A DNA stretch of 64,000 nucleotides from Eoetvoesiella caeni (GTDB lineage: Bacteria; Pseudomonadota; Gammaproteobacteria; Burkholderiales; Burkholderiaceae_B), in assembly GCF_003315175.1 (NCBI RefSeq), contig NZ_QNRQ01000006.1, positions 124,001 through 188,000 of the forward strand. Reading direction: 5' to 3'. Position 1 is the stretch's first letter. Each line of letters opens with the position of its first letter. The notes under the pieces were generated by a model. That model was not told where the DNA came from and made no database searches. It worked only from the letters and a program-made list of their open reading frames with translations. Made by a program: the position numbers and the translations under genes. This document shows positions 56,339 to 64,000 of this stretch, piece after piece.

Positions 56339-58594
56339 ATGCTGTATACCCAGCCCAAAGCCCAATTCCAGCAATTATTTCAGCAGCCCGGTGCTTTGCT
56401 GGTGGTGCGCGCCGCGGTTCAGCCGGCCAAACCTGCCCCCGGCCAGCCGGGCATTGCGTCCGACTACCGGCAGGCCCATGCCGACATCTTTATTGCTGTA
56501 CTGGCCAGCGGCGAAGTCATGGCCTTCAATGGGCATGTCGACCTTGGAACAGGGGTGCGTACGGCCCTGGCCCAAATCGTGGCCGACGAACTGGATGTCT
56601 CGTTCGATCGCGTACGCATGGTGCTGGGGCATACCGAGGCCACGCCCAATCAAGGCCCCACCATTGCCAGCGCCACTATCCAGATTACCTCCGTTCCCTT
56701 GCGGCAGGCGGCGGCCCAGGCGCGCAACTTCTTCTTGCGCAAGGCCGCCGGGCAACTCGGCGTCGAGCCATCCGAACTGTTGGTGGATGATGGCGTCATC
56801 AGTTTGCCCGATGGCCGCAGCAGCACTTATTGGGCTTTGCTGGGCCAAGAACATGTCCAGCTTGAGTACAACACCCAAGTCGCCATCAAGCCGGCCAGCC
56901 AATACAAGCTTATCGGCAAGTCCATACCGCGCGTCGATTTACCTCTGAAGGCCACGGGCCAGCTTATATACGTGCACGACATGCGCCTGCCCGGCATGTG
57001 GCACGGCCGCGTGGTGCGCCCGCCGTATACCGGGCGCGACTGCGGCGCCTTTATCGGAAAAAGCCTCATTTCGGTCGATGAGTCTTCCGTGGCGCATATT
57101 GCCGACGATATCCGTGTCGTCGTAATTGGCGACTTTGTCGGGGTTGTAGCCCGGCGCGAAGAGCACGCCATCAAGGCGGCCAAGGCTCTCAGGGTTACTT
57201 GGCGCACGCCTGAAAAATTGGTGCCGCTGGCCGATCTGGATCACGCCTTGCGCAACGAGCCTTACAAAGAGCGCGTGCTGGTCGAGCAAGCCAACGCCAG
57301 TGCACAAGCCGCGGCCGGAGCAACGCTCAGGCGTACTTATGTATGGCCTTTTCAAATGCATGCCTCCATAGGCCCTTCTTGCTCGGTTGCCGACTTCTCG
57401 CCGGAGCATCTCAAAGTATGGACGGGCAGTCAAAATCCCCATATGCTGCGCACCGAGCTTAGCCGCCTGCTGCAAATGGATGAAGGCTTCATTGAAGTCA
57501 TCCGCATGGAGGCTTCGGGATGCTATGGGCGTAATTGCGCCGACGATGTCGGCGCCGACGCCGCGCTCTTGTCGCGCTCGGTGGGCCACCCTGTACGCGT
57601 GCAGCTAAGCCGCGAACAAGAACATGGCTGGGAACCCAAGGGGGCGGCCCAGCTTATCGACATTACCGGCGCGGTCGATACCCATGGCAATCTGCTTTCC
57701 TACGACTTCGTAACGCGTTACCCGTCGAACGACGCGCCCACATTGGCCTTGATGCTGACGGGCGCGGTTCCGGCCGAACCGCGCATGCTTGAAATGGGCG
57801 ACCGCACTTCGGTGCCACCTTACGACTACCCCAATATGCGCATTGTGTGCCATGACCTGGCCTCCATCGTGCGTTCGGCCTGGTTGCGCGGCGTTTCGGC
57901 CATGCCCAATTCTTTCGCCCACGACTCGTTCATCGACGAATTGGCGGCCGAAGCGGGACAAGACCCCGTGCGGTTCCGCTTGAATCATCTTAAAGACGAA
58001 CGCGCCCATACCCTGTTGCTGGAAACCGCCGAAAAAGCGCAATGGCAAGCGGGCGCGCATGGGTCGCGCGGCATTGCCGGCGACGACGGGCTGTTGCACG
58101 GCAGGGGCGTGTCGTATGCGCGCTACGTGCACAGCCGGTTTCCCGGCTATGGCGCGGCCTGGTCGGTGTGGGTGGTCGACATCTCGGTAGACCCGGCTAC
58201 GGGACGCATTACTGTAAAGCGCGTTGTTGCCGGGCAGGACACCGGCATGATGGTCAATCCCGACGGCGTCAAGCATCAGTTGCACGGCAATATTATTCAG
58301 TCGCTTAGCCGTGTATTGAAAGAACACGTGGTCTTCGACGACAAAGGTGTGGTCGACCTGGAGTGGGGTGCTTACCCCATTCTGGGGTTTACCGAGATTC
58401 CGGCTATCGACATTTATCTTGCCCCGCGCCAGGACCAACCCCCTATGGGCGCGGGCGAATCGTCCTCGGTGCCCAGCGCGGCGGCCATTGCCAATGCGCT
58501 GTTCGACGCCACCGGCGTGCGTTTTCGCGAAGTGCCCTTTACACCAGAGAAAATCGTTCAGGGCCTGCGCATGGCGGAAACGGTGACTGCATAG
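56339..58594 (+). CDS. Xanthine-dehydrogenase-family Mo-binding subunit (NicB/IorB-like)
   Basis: A 751-residue molybdopterin-binding hydroxylase subunit. It has GHVDLGTGVRTALAQIVADELD and TPNQGPTIASATIQ near the N-terminus, a hammerhead domain (MRLPGMWHGRVVRPP), QMHASIGPSCSVADF and the catalytic glutamate in PMGAGESS (Glu707 by this numbering), with an intact C-terminus. Unlike the fused paralogue at 52516 it keeps the active-site Glu. The start is uncertain: ATG 56339 gives MLYTQPKAQFQQLF as in NicB-like proteins; ATG 56237 would add 34 Arg-rich residues. It is divergent from the 2Fe-2S and cytochrome genes and probably forms one enzyme with them. Confidence 0.84.
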   Translation: MLYTQPKAQFQQLFQQPGALLVVRAAVQPAKPAPGQPGIASDYRQAHADIFIAVLASGEVMAFNGHVDLGTGVRTALAQIVADELDVSFDRVRMVLGHTEATPNQGPTIASATIQITSVPLRQAAAQARNFFLRKAAGQLGVEPSELLVDDGVISLPDGRSSTYWALLGQEHVQLEYNTQVAIKPASQYKLIGKSIPRVDLPLKATGQLIYVHDMRLPGMWHGRVVRPPYTGRDCGAFIGKSLISVDESSVAHIADDIRVVVIGDFVGVVARREEHAIKAAKALRVTWRTPEKLVPLADLDHALRNEPYKERVLVEQANASAQAAAGATLRRTYVWPFQMHASIGPSCSVADFSPEHLKVWTGSQNPHMLRTELSRLLQMDEGFIEVIRMEASGCYGRNCADDVGADAALLSRSVGHPVRVQLSREQEHGWEPKGAAQLIDITGAVDTHGNLLSYDFVTRYPSNDAPTLALMLTGAVPAEPRMLEMGDRTSVPPYDYPNMRIVCHDLASIVRSAWLRGVSAMPNSFAHDSFIDELAAEAGQDPVRFRLNHLKDERAHTLLLETAEKAQWQAGAHGSRGIAGDDGLLHGRGVSYARYVHSRFPGYGAAWSVWVVDISVDPATGRITVKRVVAGQDTGMMVNPDGVKHQLHGNIIQSLSRVLKEHVVFDDKGVVDLEWGAYPILGFTEIPAIDIYLAPRQDQPPMGAGESSSVPSAAAIANALFDATGVRFREVPFTPEKIVQGLRMAETVTA

Positions 58595-58684
58595 GCCTTG
58601 CAATATGCTTGGGGCTTTCAAACTTTGACGCTGTGCGGGGCATTGGTTGCGCTACGCGCATTGCGACCGGTGCAGAGGGCTGTA

Positions 58685-59968
58685 TCAAGGCACCAATGAC
58701 AGTCCCACCCGCACCTGCGAGCCGCTATTCTGGTTGTACCCAAGCAAGGTCTCGCCATAGCCCTTGAAGTACTGCACATGCAGGTAGCCGTTCATGTTCA
58801 GGAAGGTACGCCGCAATGGCCAGGCCGCCTCAAGTTGCGCACTGTTGTGACCCTGCTTGCCTTGCCGATATAAGCCCGTAAGGATCAGGCCATTGTCTTG
58901 CGCCCAGCGCAACTTCCAGTCGACGTAGCCGGCGTAATCCGCATAGTCGGGATTTTCTTTTTTGGAAAAATAGCCTTTGATACGCGGGGCAAAGGTAAGC
59001 GTGCTGCCGCCGTTGAAACGATAGTTCAGTTCGGGCTGAAGATATGCATCGTTGATCGAGCGGGAGTCCGCGCCGCTTTTCCCGTTGGATTTATGTTCGA
59101 CGCCTGCGTTCAGGCCCGCATACCAGTCTTTATCCTGCGACTGCCATAAGGTGTCGTTGTGCCAAAACAGGCTGGGATTGTAAGTGCTGTCGACGAAGGG
59201 CTTGGACCTGCCTTCCAGGTCCCACAGTGAAGTTTGCGTATAGCCAAGGTACCAGTGATCCATGAACCCTGGATTGCGGCTGTCGCTAGGCGACGAAAGG
59301 CGATATTTGAAACTGATCTGGAAGCGTGCATTGGTCCCGCCTTTTGTTCCCACGTCGAAGTAAATAGGCTCATAAGGAGAGATCGCGGTACGGAAATTTT
59401 CAAATGCGGAAGGCGCTGTGCCCAGCGACGCGCTGGCCGGCGGCGGGCCCTGATGGATGGATGCTCCGGTAGCCGCCACGACATTATTGGGCAAAGGCGG
59501 CTGCGGCTGTTGCGCGGGTATGCCGGCATCGATAACTGGTCCCATGGCCGGAGTGCCGGTTACGGCGCTTTTTTCAAGCGGGCTGGTATCCAGCGCAAGC
59601 AATGCCTGTTCGCCTTCTATATTGATGGCTTGCAGGCCTTTGACCGCCTTGGGTACGACGGCGCTCCAGGACAACGCGGCAAAGTTATTGACGGGAAGGT
59701 TGATTTGCTCGGACGGCCTGTCAAGATACGCCAAAGAGCGCACTGCATGTCCGTCCGCGGCGCGCCATTGCAGCACCAGGGTTTTGGGCGGCTTCCATGA
59801 CAGCGAGTTTGCCGTGTCGTTAAAAAGCATACCCTTGATGCGCACGGTTTCGCCGTTGGTAGCGTGCACGCTGTCCAACTGGTAGGTGATGCCGGCTTGC
59901 GCCTGGCAGGCCCAAAGCGCAGGTATTACAAGCAGGGCGCGCGCCAGGAAGGACGAAGTGGAATTCAT
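58685..59968 (-). CDS. pldA: Outer-membrane phospholipase A
   Basis: PldA is a calcium-dependent outer-membrane beta-barrel phospholipase. The 427-residue precursor has a signal peptide ending CQAQA, a 200-residue N-terminal extension with Pro-rich stretches, and then the barrel: PIYFDVGTKGGTNARFQISFKYR, GYTQTSLWDLEGRSKPF, the active-site motif EHKSNGKSGADSRS with His292 and Ser294, and DWKLRW. It ends LSLVP, a short C-terminal strand. The long N-terminal region is larger than in E. coli PldA. Confidence 0.85.
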   Translation of the reverse strand: MNSTSSFLARALLVIPALWACQAQAGITYQLDSVHATNGETVRIKGMLFNDTANSLSWKPPKTLVLQWRAADGHAVRSLAYLDRPSEQINLPVNNFAALSWSAVVPKAVKGLQAINIEGEQALLALDTSPLEKSAVTGTPAMGPVIDAGIPAQQPQPPLPNNVVAATGASIHQGPPPASASLGTAPSAFENFRTAISPYEPIYFDVGTKGGTNARFQISFKYRLSSPSDSRNPGFMDHWYLGYTQTSLWDLEGRSKPFVDSTYNPSLFWHNDTLWQSQDKDWYAGLNAGVEHKSNGKSGADSRSINDAYLQPELNYRFNGGSTLTFAPRIKGYFSKKENPDYADYAGYVDWKLRWAQDNGLILTGLYRQGKQGHNSAQLEAAWPLRRTFLNMNGYLHVQYFKGYGETLLGYNQNSGSQVRVGLSLVP

Positions 59969-60212
59969 AAGCGGTAATTATGGCGGGCCTTGCAAGGCCG
60001 AATGATTTAGTTCGCACTGTAACACCACCACCGCCTGATTTAGCTACGTGATGTAAATGACGCGGATCGATGACGGCACTACGCCTTTATTGAGTTTCGG
60101 CGGGGGCGGAGGCGGTGCCCGACTTTGCGACTTCACGGATGTGGCTAACGGTTTTGCCTGCGTTTTCGGGTTTCAGGCGCAGCCATGTAAAATGCAGCCC
60201 TGCATTCAGTAA

Positions 60213-60289
60213 GTCTCCGTAGCTCAACTGGATAGAGCACCCGCCTTCTAAGCGGGGGGTTGCGTGTTCGAGTCACGCCGGAGGCGCCA
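60213..60289 (+). tRNA. tRNA-Arg (anticodon TCT)
   Basis: A 77-base cloverleaf with acceptor stem GTCTCCG paired with CGGAGGC (one T-G pair), D-arm AGCTCAACTGGATAGAGC, anticodon loop CTTCTAA between CCCGC and GCGGG, T-loop GTTCGAGTC and encoded CCA at 60287-60289. TAAAAT at 60188-60193 is a likely -10 element. The 244 bases upstream between pldA and this gene hold nothing else I can name. Confidence 0.95.
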
Positions 60290-60469
60290 ACGGGCGGTAT
60301 TTAGCCGATCACCCGGCGCTTTGCTTGGCAAATTTGTATTGTTCCGCTGAAAGAAAACTGTTACAAAGCAGAGAAATTACAACAATAGCAGGGTGCGGAA
60401 AGACGCTGGGGAAGTAAATGCGTTGGCTGTTTTTCGTACAAGAAAGCTAGTTGCCCACTGGAGACACTT

Positions 60470-62647
60470 TTGTACAAGAAGAATAAGCCGCACGTTTTTC
60501 TGGCGGCGGCATTTGCCGCACTTACACTGACCTCGTGCGACAGCAGCAATAACATAGCTTCCAGCGACGGGTCGTCGAAAACTCCGAATATTGTCTTTGT
60601 CGTCATGGACGATGTCGGCATCGACCAGATGAGCTCGTTCGGCTACGGCGGCCTCAAGGCGCCCAGCATGCCTAACATGGACGCCGTGGCCAAGGCGGGT
60701 GTGCGTTTCCGCAATACCTGGTCCATGCCCGAATGCTCGCCGGGGCGGGCATCGTTCTTCGTGGGTCGTTATCCGTTCCGCACCAAGATCTATCAGGCTA
60801 TCGGCCCCAACGACGTCGCCAATGCCCAGGTGTCTCCTTACGACATAACCGTGCCGAAGCTGCTCAAGCAAGCCAATTACGAAAGCGCGATGTTCGGCAA
60901 GTTCCACCTGGCGGGGCCCGAAAACAACGAGGCGGAAAACGCCACGCCCAGCGTTCTGGGCTGGGACTACTTTTATGGCTGGATCGGCGGGCTTCCGGGT
61001 TCCATCGATACCACGGCTGGCGGCGTTGCCCCCGAGAAAACCTATGTCTGCGGTTTCGTCCCTGGCAAGCATGCCGGCGGCACGGACAAGGGAGCCTGCT
61101 ATCAACCTAACAATACTTGCGCTCCGGTCAGCCGCACTTCGCTCTTGCAGGATGCGGCCGGTTTGCAGTGCCTGGATTCAGGCGGCGTTTTTGTTCCGGA
61201 CCAGAACTGCGGCACGGCTCCGGCTACACTGAATTTCAACCGCGAGAACGCATATTATGTCTCGCCGCTGGTCATCATCAATGGCGGCAAGGTAGAAAAA
61301 GTGCCGCTTACCGATGCGCGGGCCAGGGGCTATCGCACGCGCATAGAAACCGACGCCGCCATCGATTGGGTCAAGACCCGTTCGCCCAACAAACCCTGGA
61401 TGGCCACGCTCAGCTACACCTCCGCCCATACGCCCTGGCAGCAGCCGCCCGCCGGCCTGCTGAAGCACAGCGGCCTGGCCGACGACGGCTGGAACTGCAC
61501 AGCTACGGTACAGGGCCGGTTTCTGCAAGACAAAATGACCGAAGCCATGGACGCCGAATTCGGACGGTTCATGGTAGAGACCGGCCTTGCCAGGCGCGCG
61601 GATGACGGCAGCCTTGTTTATGATCCCCAGGCCACGAATACGGTCATTGTCATCGTCGGCGACAACGGCTCGCTGGGTACGGCGGTAAAAGAACCGTTCC
61701 AGCAGGACCAGGCCAAGGGTACTGCGTACCAGACCGGCGTTTGGGATCCGCTGATCATCGCGGGCCCGCAGGTTGTCCAGCCGGACCGCGAGGTCGACCA
61801 CATGGTGAACATGGTCGACCTGTTTCAGTTTTTCGGCGAATTGGCCGGCATCGACGCCCACAAGGCAGTGCCGCGTACGCTCGACTCGGTCGGCATCCTG
61901 CCCTATCTGACCAACCCCGGCCAGTCCAGCCTGCGTACTGTCAACTTCACCATGGGCGGTTTCAATCAGCAAGCGAACGGCACCAGAAACCAGCCGTGCC
62001 AGATCAGTACCAGTTGCACGCAAATTCCGGTTTCCAAAGGCGTGTGTGAAGATAATCAGGGCATTTGGTGGGGCAAGGACTATACCGACGCGTCCGTCGT
62101 TCCTAACGGCGGTGCCGGCTATAACAGTTGCGCCGAGGTGAACAGGGCGCTTTTCAAGGCCGCTCCCACACGTACTCTTCTGGACATACTGCCCGAGGTC
62201 TCTACGGCCATTCGCAATGACCGCTACAAGCTGGTCCAGAACACGACCCAGACTTACGACCCGGGCACGGACAAGATTGGTTCTGCGGTCACCGAAGAGC
62301 TGTACGAAATCAACCAAGCCGTACCGACGCCGCTGCTTGATACGACCACTCGCAATCTTCTGCCGGCCACGACAGCGGAAACGCAGGCCGCCTACAACGA
62401 CTTGAAGTCCAAGCTCGACAATATGCTGGCTTCCGAGCCGGACTGTCCCGGCGACGGCAACAAGGATGGCGTGGTCAACGCCGAGGACTTGTCGAATTGG
62501 GGACGAATAGCTCATGCCTGGGGGCTTTCCAGCGTCTACGACTTCATGGTCAACAATGTTTTCGATGGGTTGACGAATACCGTCGACGGAGACATCATTC
62601 AGAACAATCTGGGCAAAACCTGCGCGAGTGCACATGCTATCTACTAA
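60470..62647 (+). CDS. Lipoprotein sulfatase with C-terminal dockerin-like segment
   Basis: A 725-residue sulfatase. The start is TTG 60470, six bases after GGAG. The N-terminus is a lipoprotein signal with lipobox LTSC (Cys23). The sulfatase domain starts NIVFVVMDDVGID with metal Asp pair and has the CSPGR signature with Cys89, the residue that would become formylglycine, and later VGDNGSLGTA. A Cys-rich insert lies near 194-250. The C-terminal residues 650-725 have DGNKDGVVNAEDL and VDGDIIQNNLGKTC, resembling EF-hand-like dockerin repeats. It overlaps the formylglycine enzyme gene by 20 bases. Substrate unknown. Confidence 0.82.
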   Translation: MYKKNKPHVFLAAAFAALTLTSCDSSNNIASSDGSSKTPNIVFVVMDDVGIDQMSSFGYGGLKAPSMPNMDAVAKAGVRFRNTWSMPECSPGRASFFVGRYPFRTKIYQAIGPNDVANAQVSPYDITVPKLLKQANYESAMFGKFHLAGPENNEAENATPSVLGWDYFYGWIGGLPGSIDTTAGGVAPEKTYVCGFVPGKHAGGTDKGACYQPNNTCAPVSRTSLLQDAAGLQCLDSGGVFVPDQNCGTAPATLNFNRENAYYVSPLVIINGGKVEKVPLTDARARGYRTRIETDAAIDWVKTRSPNKPWMATLSYTSAHTPWQQPPAGLLKHSGLADDGWNCTATVQGRFLQDKMTEAMDAEFGRFMVETGLARRADDGSLVYDPQATNTVIVIVGDNGSLGTAVKEPFQQDQAKGTAYQTGVWDPLIIAGPQVVQPDREVDHMVNMVDLFQFFGELAGIDAHKAVPRTLDSVGILPYLTNPGQSSLRTVNFTMGGFNQQANGTRNQPCQISTSCTQIPVSKGVCEDNQGIWWGKDYTDASVVPNGGAGYNSCAEVNRALFKAAPTRTLLDILPEVSTAIRNDRYKLVQNTTQTYDPGTDKIGSAVTEELYEINQAVPTPLLDTTTRNLLPATTAETQAAYNDLKSKLDNMLASEPDCPGDGNKDGVVNAEDLSNWGRIAHAWGLSSVYDFMVNNVFDGLTNTVDGDIIQNNLGKTCASAHAIY

Positions 62648-63791
62648 ACCTTCCCGCCGCCAGCTACTAGTGGCCGTCGGCACGGCAATCGGAGTCTTGG
62701 TCGCGGGCGGGGCGCTGGGCTGGGCCGCCTGGCCGGCAAAGCCCGACGCACCGGCACAGCCGGTGGTCGTTCTGGGCGATGGCGTCTCCACGCCCAAGAA
62801 CATGGCCTGGGTGCCTTCGGGCGTCTTCCTGATGGGCAGCGACAGCAAGCTGGCCCAGCCTAACGAACGTCCGGCCCATCCGGTCAAAGTTCATGGGTTC
62901 TGGATGGATGTCACCCACGTTACCAACGATCAATTCGCCGAATTCGTGCGCCAGACGGGCTACGTTACCACCGCCGAGAAAAAACCCGACTGGGAAACGA
63001 TACGCGTGCAGTTGCCCGCGGGTACGCCGCGGCCGCCCGACGACGTGCTGGTGTCCGGCGCCATGGTGTTCGTCGGTACCAGCGGGCCCGTCAATCTTCA
63101 GGACTATTCGCAGTGGTGGCGCTATGTGCCCGGCGCCGATTGGCGTCACCCGCAGGGCCCCGGCAGCTCCATCGAAGGCAAGGGGGACCACCCCGTGGTT
63201 CAGGTCAGCTACGAGGACGCCCTGGCGTATGCCAAATGGGCGGGCAAGCGCCTGCCCACCGAAGCGGAGTGGGAATTCGCGGCACGGGGCGGGCTGGAGC
63301 AGGCAACCTACGTCTGGGGCGACGAGCTCATGCCCGAGGGTCAGATGCAGGCCAACTATTGGGACTCCCGCGAGCGCCGTTTTCCTGTAATAAGCCCCAA
63401 GGCGGGCGGCGCGGTCGGCACGGTGGCGGCCGGCACCTTTCCGCCGAACGGCTATGGCTTGTCGGACATGACGGGCAATGCCTGGCAGTGGGTGGCCGAC
63501 TGGTATGGCGCCGACTACTTTGCCAAGCAGGCACGCCTTAAAGAAACCATCGACAACCCCAAAGGCCCGGCCAGTTCGTTCGACCCTTCCGAGCCGGGCG
63601 TGCCAGCCGGGGCGCCCAAGCGCGTCATTCGCGGCGGTTCGTTCCTGTGCAACGAGTCCTACTGCCTGTCGTACCGGCCCAGCGCGCGGCGCAGTTCCGA
63701 TCCATACAGCCCGATGTCCCATGTGGGCTTCCGGCTGGTGAAGGACGCGCCGGCGCCTGGAAAGCAATTGGCATCCAGCGCCAAGCCTTAA
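62628..63791 (+). CDS. Formylglycine-generating enzyme with Tat-like N-terminus
   Basis: A 387-residue sulfatase-modifying factor (FGE-sulfatase domain), which oxidises the sulfatase Cys to formylglycine. Conserved segments are WVPSGVFLMGSD, YEDALAYAKWAGKRLPTEAEWEFAARGG, DMTGNAWQWVADW, GGSFLCNESYC and GFRLV. The active-site cysteine pair is present (Cys341 and Cys346 from GTG 62628). The start may be GTG 62628 or ATG 62634. The N-terminus (KPSRRQLLVAVGTAIGVLVAGGALG) has a Tat-like twin-Arg and hydrophobic stretch, implying export or a membrane anchor. It overlaps the sulfatase gene and should act on it. Confidence 0.88.
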   Translation: MHMLSTKPSRRQLLVAVGTAIGVLVAGGALGWAAWPAKPDAPAQPVVVLGDGVSTPKNMAWVPSGVFLMGSDSKLAQPNERPAHPVKVHGFWMDVTHVTNDQFAEFVRQTGYVTTAEKKPDWETIRVQLPAGTPRPPDDVLVSGAMVFVGTSGPVNLQDYSQWWRYVPGADWRHPQGPGSSIEGKGDHPVVQVSYEDALAYAKWAGKRLPTEAEWEFAARGGLEQATYVWGDELMPEGQMQANYWDSRERRFPVISPKAGGAVGTVAAGTFPPNGYGLSDMTGNAWQWVADWYGADYFAKQARLKETIDNPKGPASSFDPSEPGVPAGAPKRVIRGGSFLCNESYCLSYRPSARRSSDPYSPMSHVGFRLVKDAPAPGKQLASSAKP

Positions 63792-63821
63792 GGCAGGAAT
63801 AGCCCAAAGGCCAAAGCAAAA

Positions 63822-63856
63822 CCCCGGGATTGTTTATTTCCCGGGGCTTATTTTAT
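63822..63856. terminator. Bidirectional terminator between convergent genes
   Basis: CCCCGGGA (63822-63829) and TCCCGGGG (63839-63846) form a perfect eight-pair stem with a nine-base loop, followed by CTTATTTTATTT on the plus strand and TTTTGCTTT on the minus strand. It separates the formylglycine enzyme gene from the partial gene at the window end. Confidence 0.85.
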
Positions 63857-63871
63857 TTGGCCGCAGCGTTT

Positions 63872-64000
63872 TCAGGTGGACGGCGGCCTGCAATCCTTGC
63901 CCAGGTTTTGCTGGATGACGGCCAAGTCGGCCGCGTCGGTGACGCCGTCGTGGTTGAAGTCGTACCAACTGGACTTGCCGCCGTTGGACGTGTTGAAGCG
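63872..64000 (-). CDS. C-terminus of a partial gene with a dockerin-like segment
   Basis: The minus strand from 64000 reads 42 residues to a TGA at 63872-63874, with no start inside the window. The sequence includes WYDFNHDGVTDAADLAVIQQ followed by NLGKDC. The DFNHDGVTDAADL part fits a calcium-binding EF-hand-like dockerin repeat, and IQQNLGKDC matches IIQNNLGKTC at the end of the sulfatase gene. The parent protein is out of view; it may be another secreted hydrolase or sulfatase. Convergent with the formylglycine enzyme gene. Confidence 0.72.
   Translation of the reverse strand, partial: RFNTSNGGKSSWYDFNHDGVTDAADLAVIQQNLGKDCRPPST

Overview
The window is chromosomal DNA from a GC-rich betaproteobacterium. 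The gene set and order fit Burkholderiales, family Alcaligenaceae (Bordetella, Achromobacter, Pusillimonas and relatives): 4.5S RNA directly upstream of dnaX-ybaB-recR, carAB followed by greA, yhbY divergent from rlmE-ftsH-folP-glmM, and a ppx/ppk/pst phosphate block. The family call is an inference from protein resemblance and synteny. No insertion sequence, prophage, replication origin or CRISPR array was seen.

Layout. 0-24 kb is core housekeeping: an AddA-like helicase-nuclease, 4.5S RNA, dnaX, ybaB, recR, a transaldolase gene broken by an in-frame stop, carA, carB, an SDR enzyme, a YchJ-like protein, a uracil/xanthine permease, greA behind a terminator-like leader, yhbY, rlmE, ftsH, folP, glmM. 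22-31 kb is a phosphate block: olsB (ornithine lipid synthesis), ppx, ppk and pstSCAB, with PhoB boxes before ppk and pstS. 30.7-36 kb is a minus-strand Csu-type (spore-coat-U) chaperone-usher pilus operon next to a tRNA-Pro gene. An LTA-synthase-like membrane sulfatase follows.

38.5-58.6 kb is a catabolic-looking accessory region. It holds a MarR regulator, a branched-chain-amino-acid-type ABC importer (binding protein, fused LivHM permease, two ATPases), a six-gene cassette (separate biotin carrier, biotin carboxylase, pyruvate-carboxylase-like carboxyltransferase, NagD-like HAD phosphatase, and two proteins resembling PpsA and PpsB of phenylphosphate synthase), a Crp-family regulator, and two divergent units for a NicAB-type molybdenum hydroxylase with a triheme cytochrome c. 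A recurring GTGTACACGCT-like motif lies before the importer and between the two hydroxylase units. The cassette is the best candidate for an undescribed system: a two-subunit ATP-dependent dikinase, a dedicated three-subunit biotin carboxylase whose carboxyltransferase appears to have lost the pyruvate-binding arginine, and a phosphatase. I infer ATP-driven activation and carboxylation of an unidentified substrate.

58.6-64 kb holds an outer-membrane phospholipase A, tRNA-Arg(TCT), a lipoprotein sulfatase with a dockerin-like C-terminus, a formylglycine-generating enzyme with a Tat-like N-terminus, and the end of a convergent gene that also encodes a dockerin-like motif.
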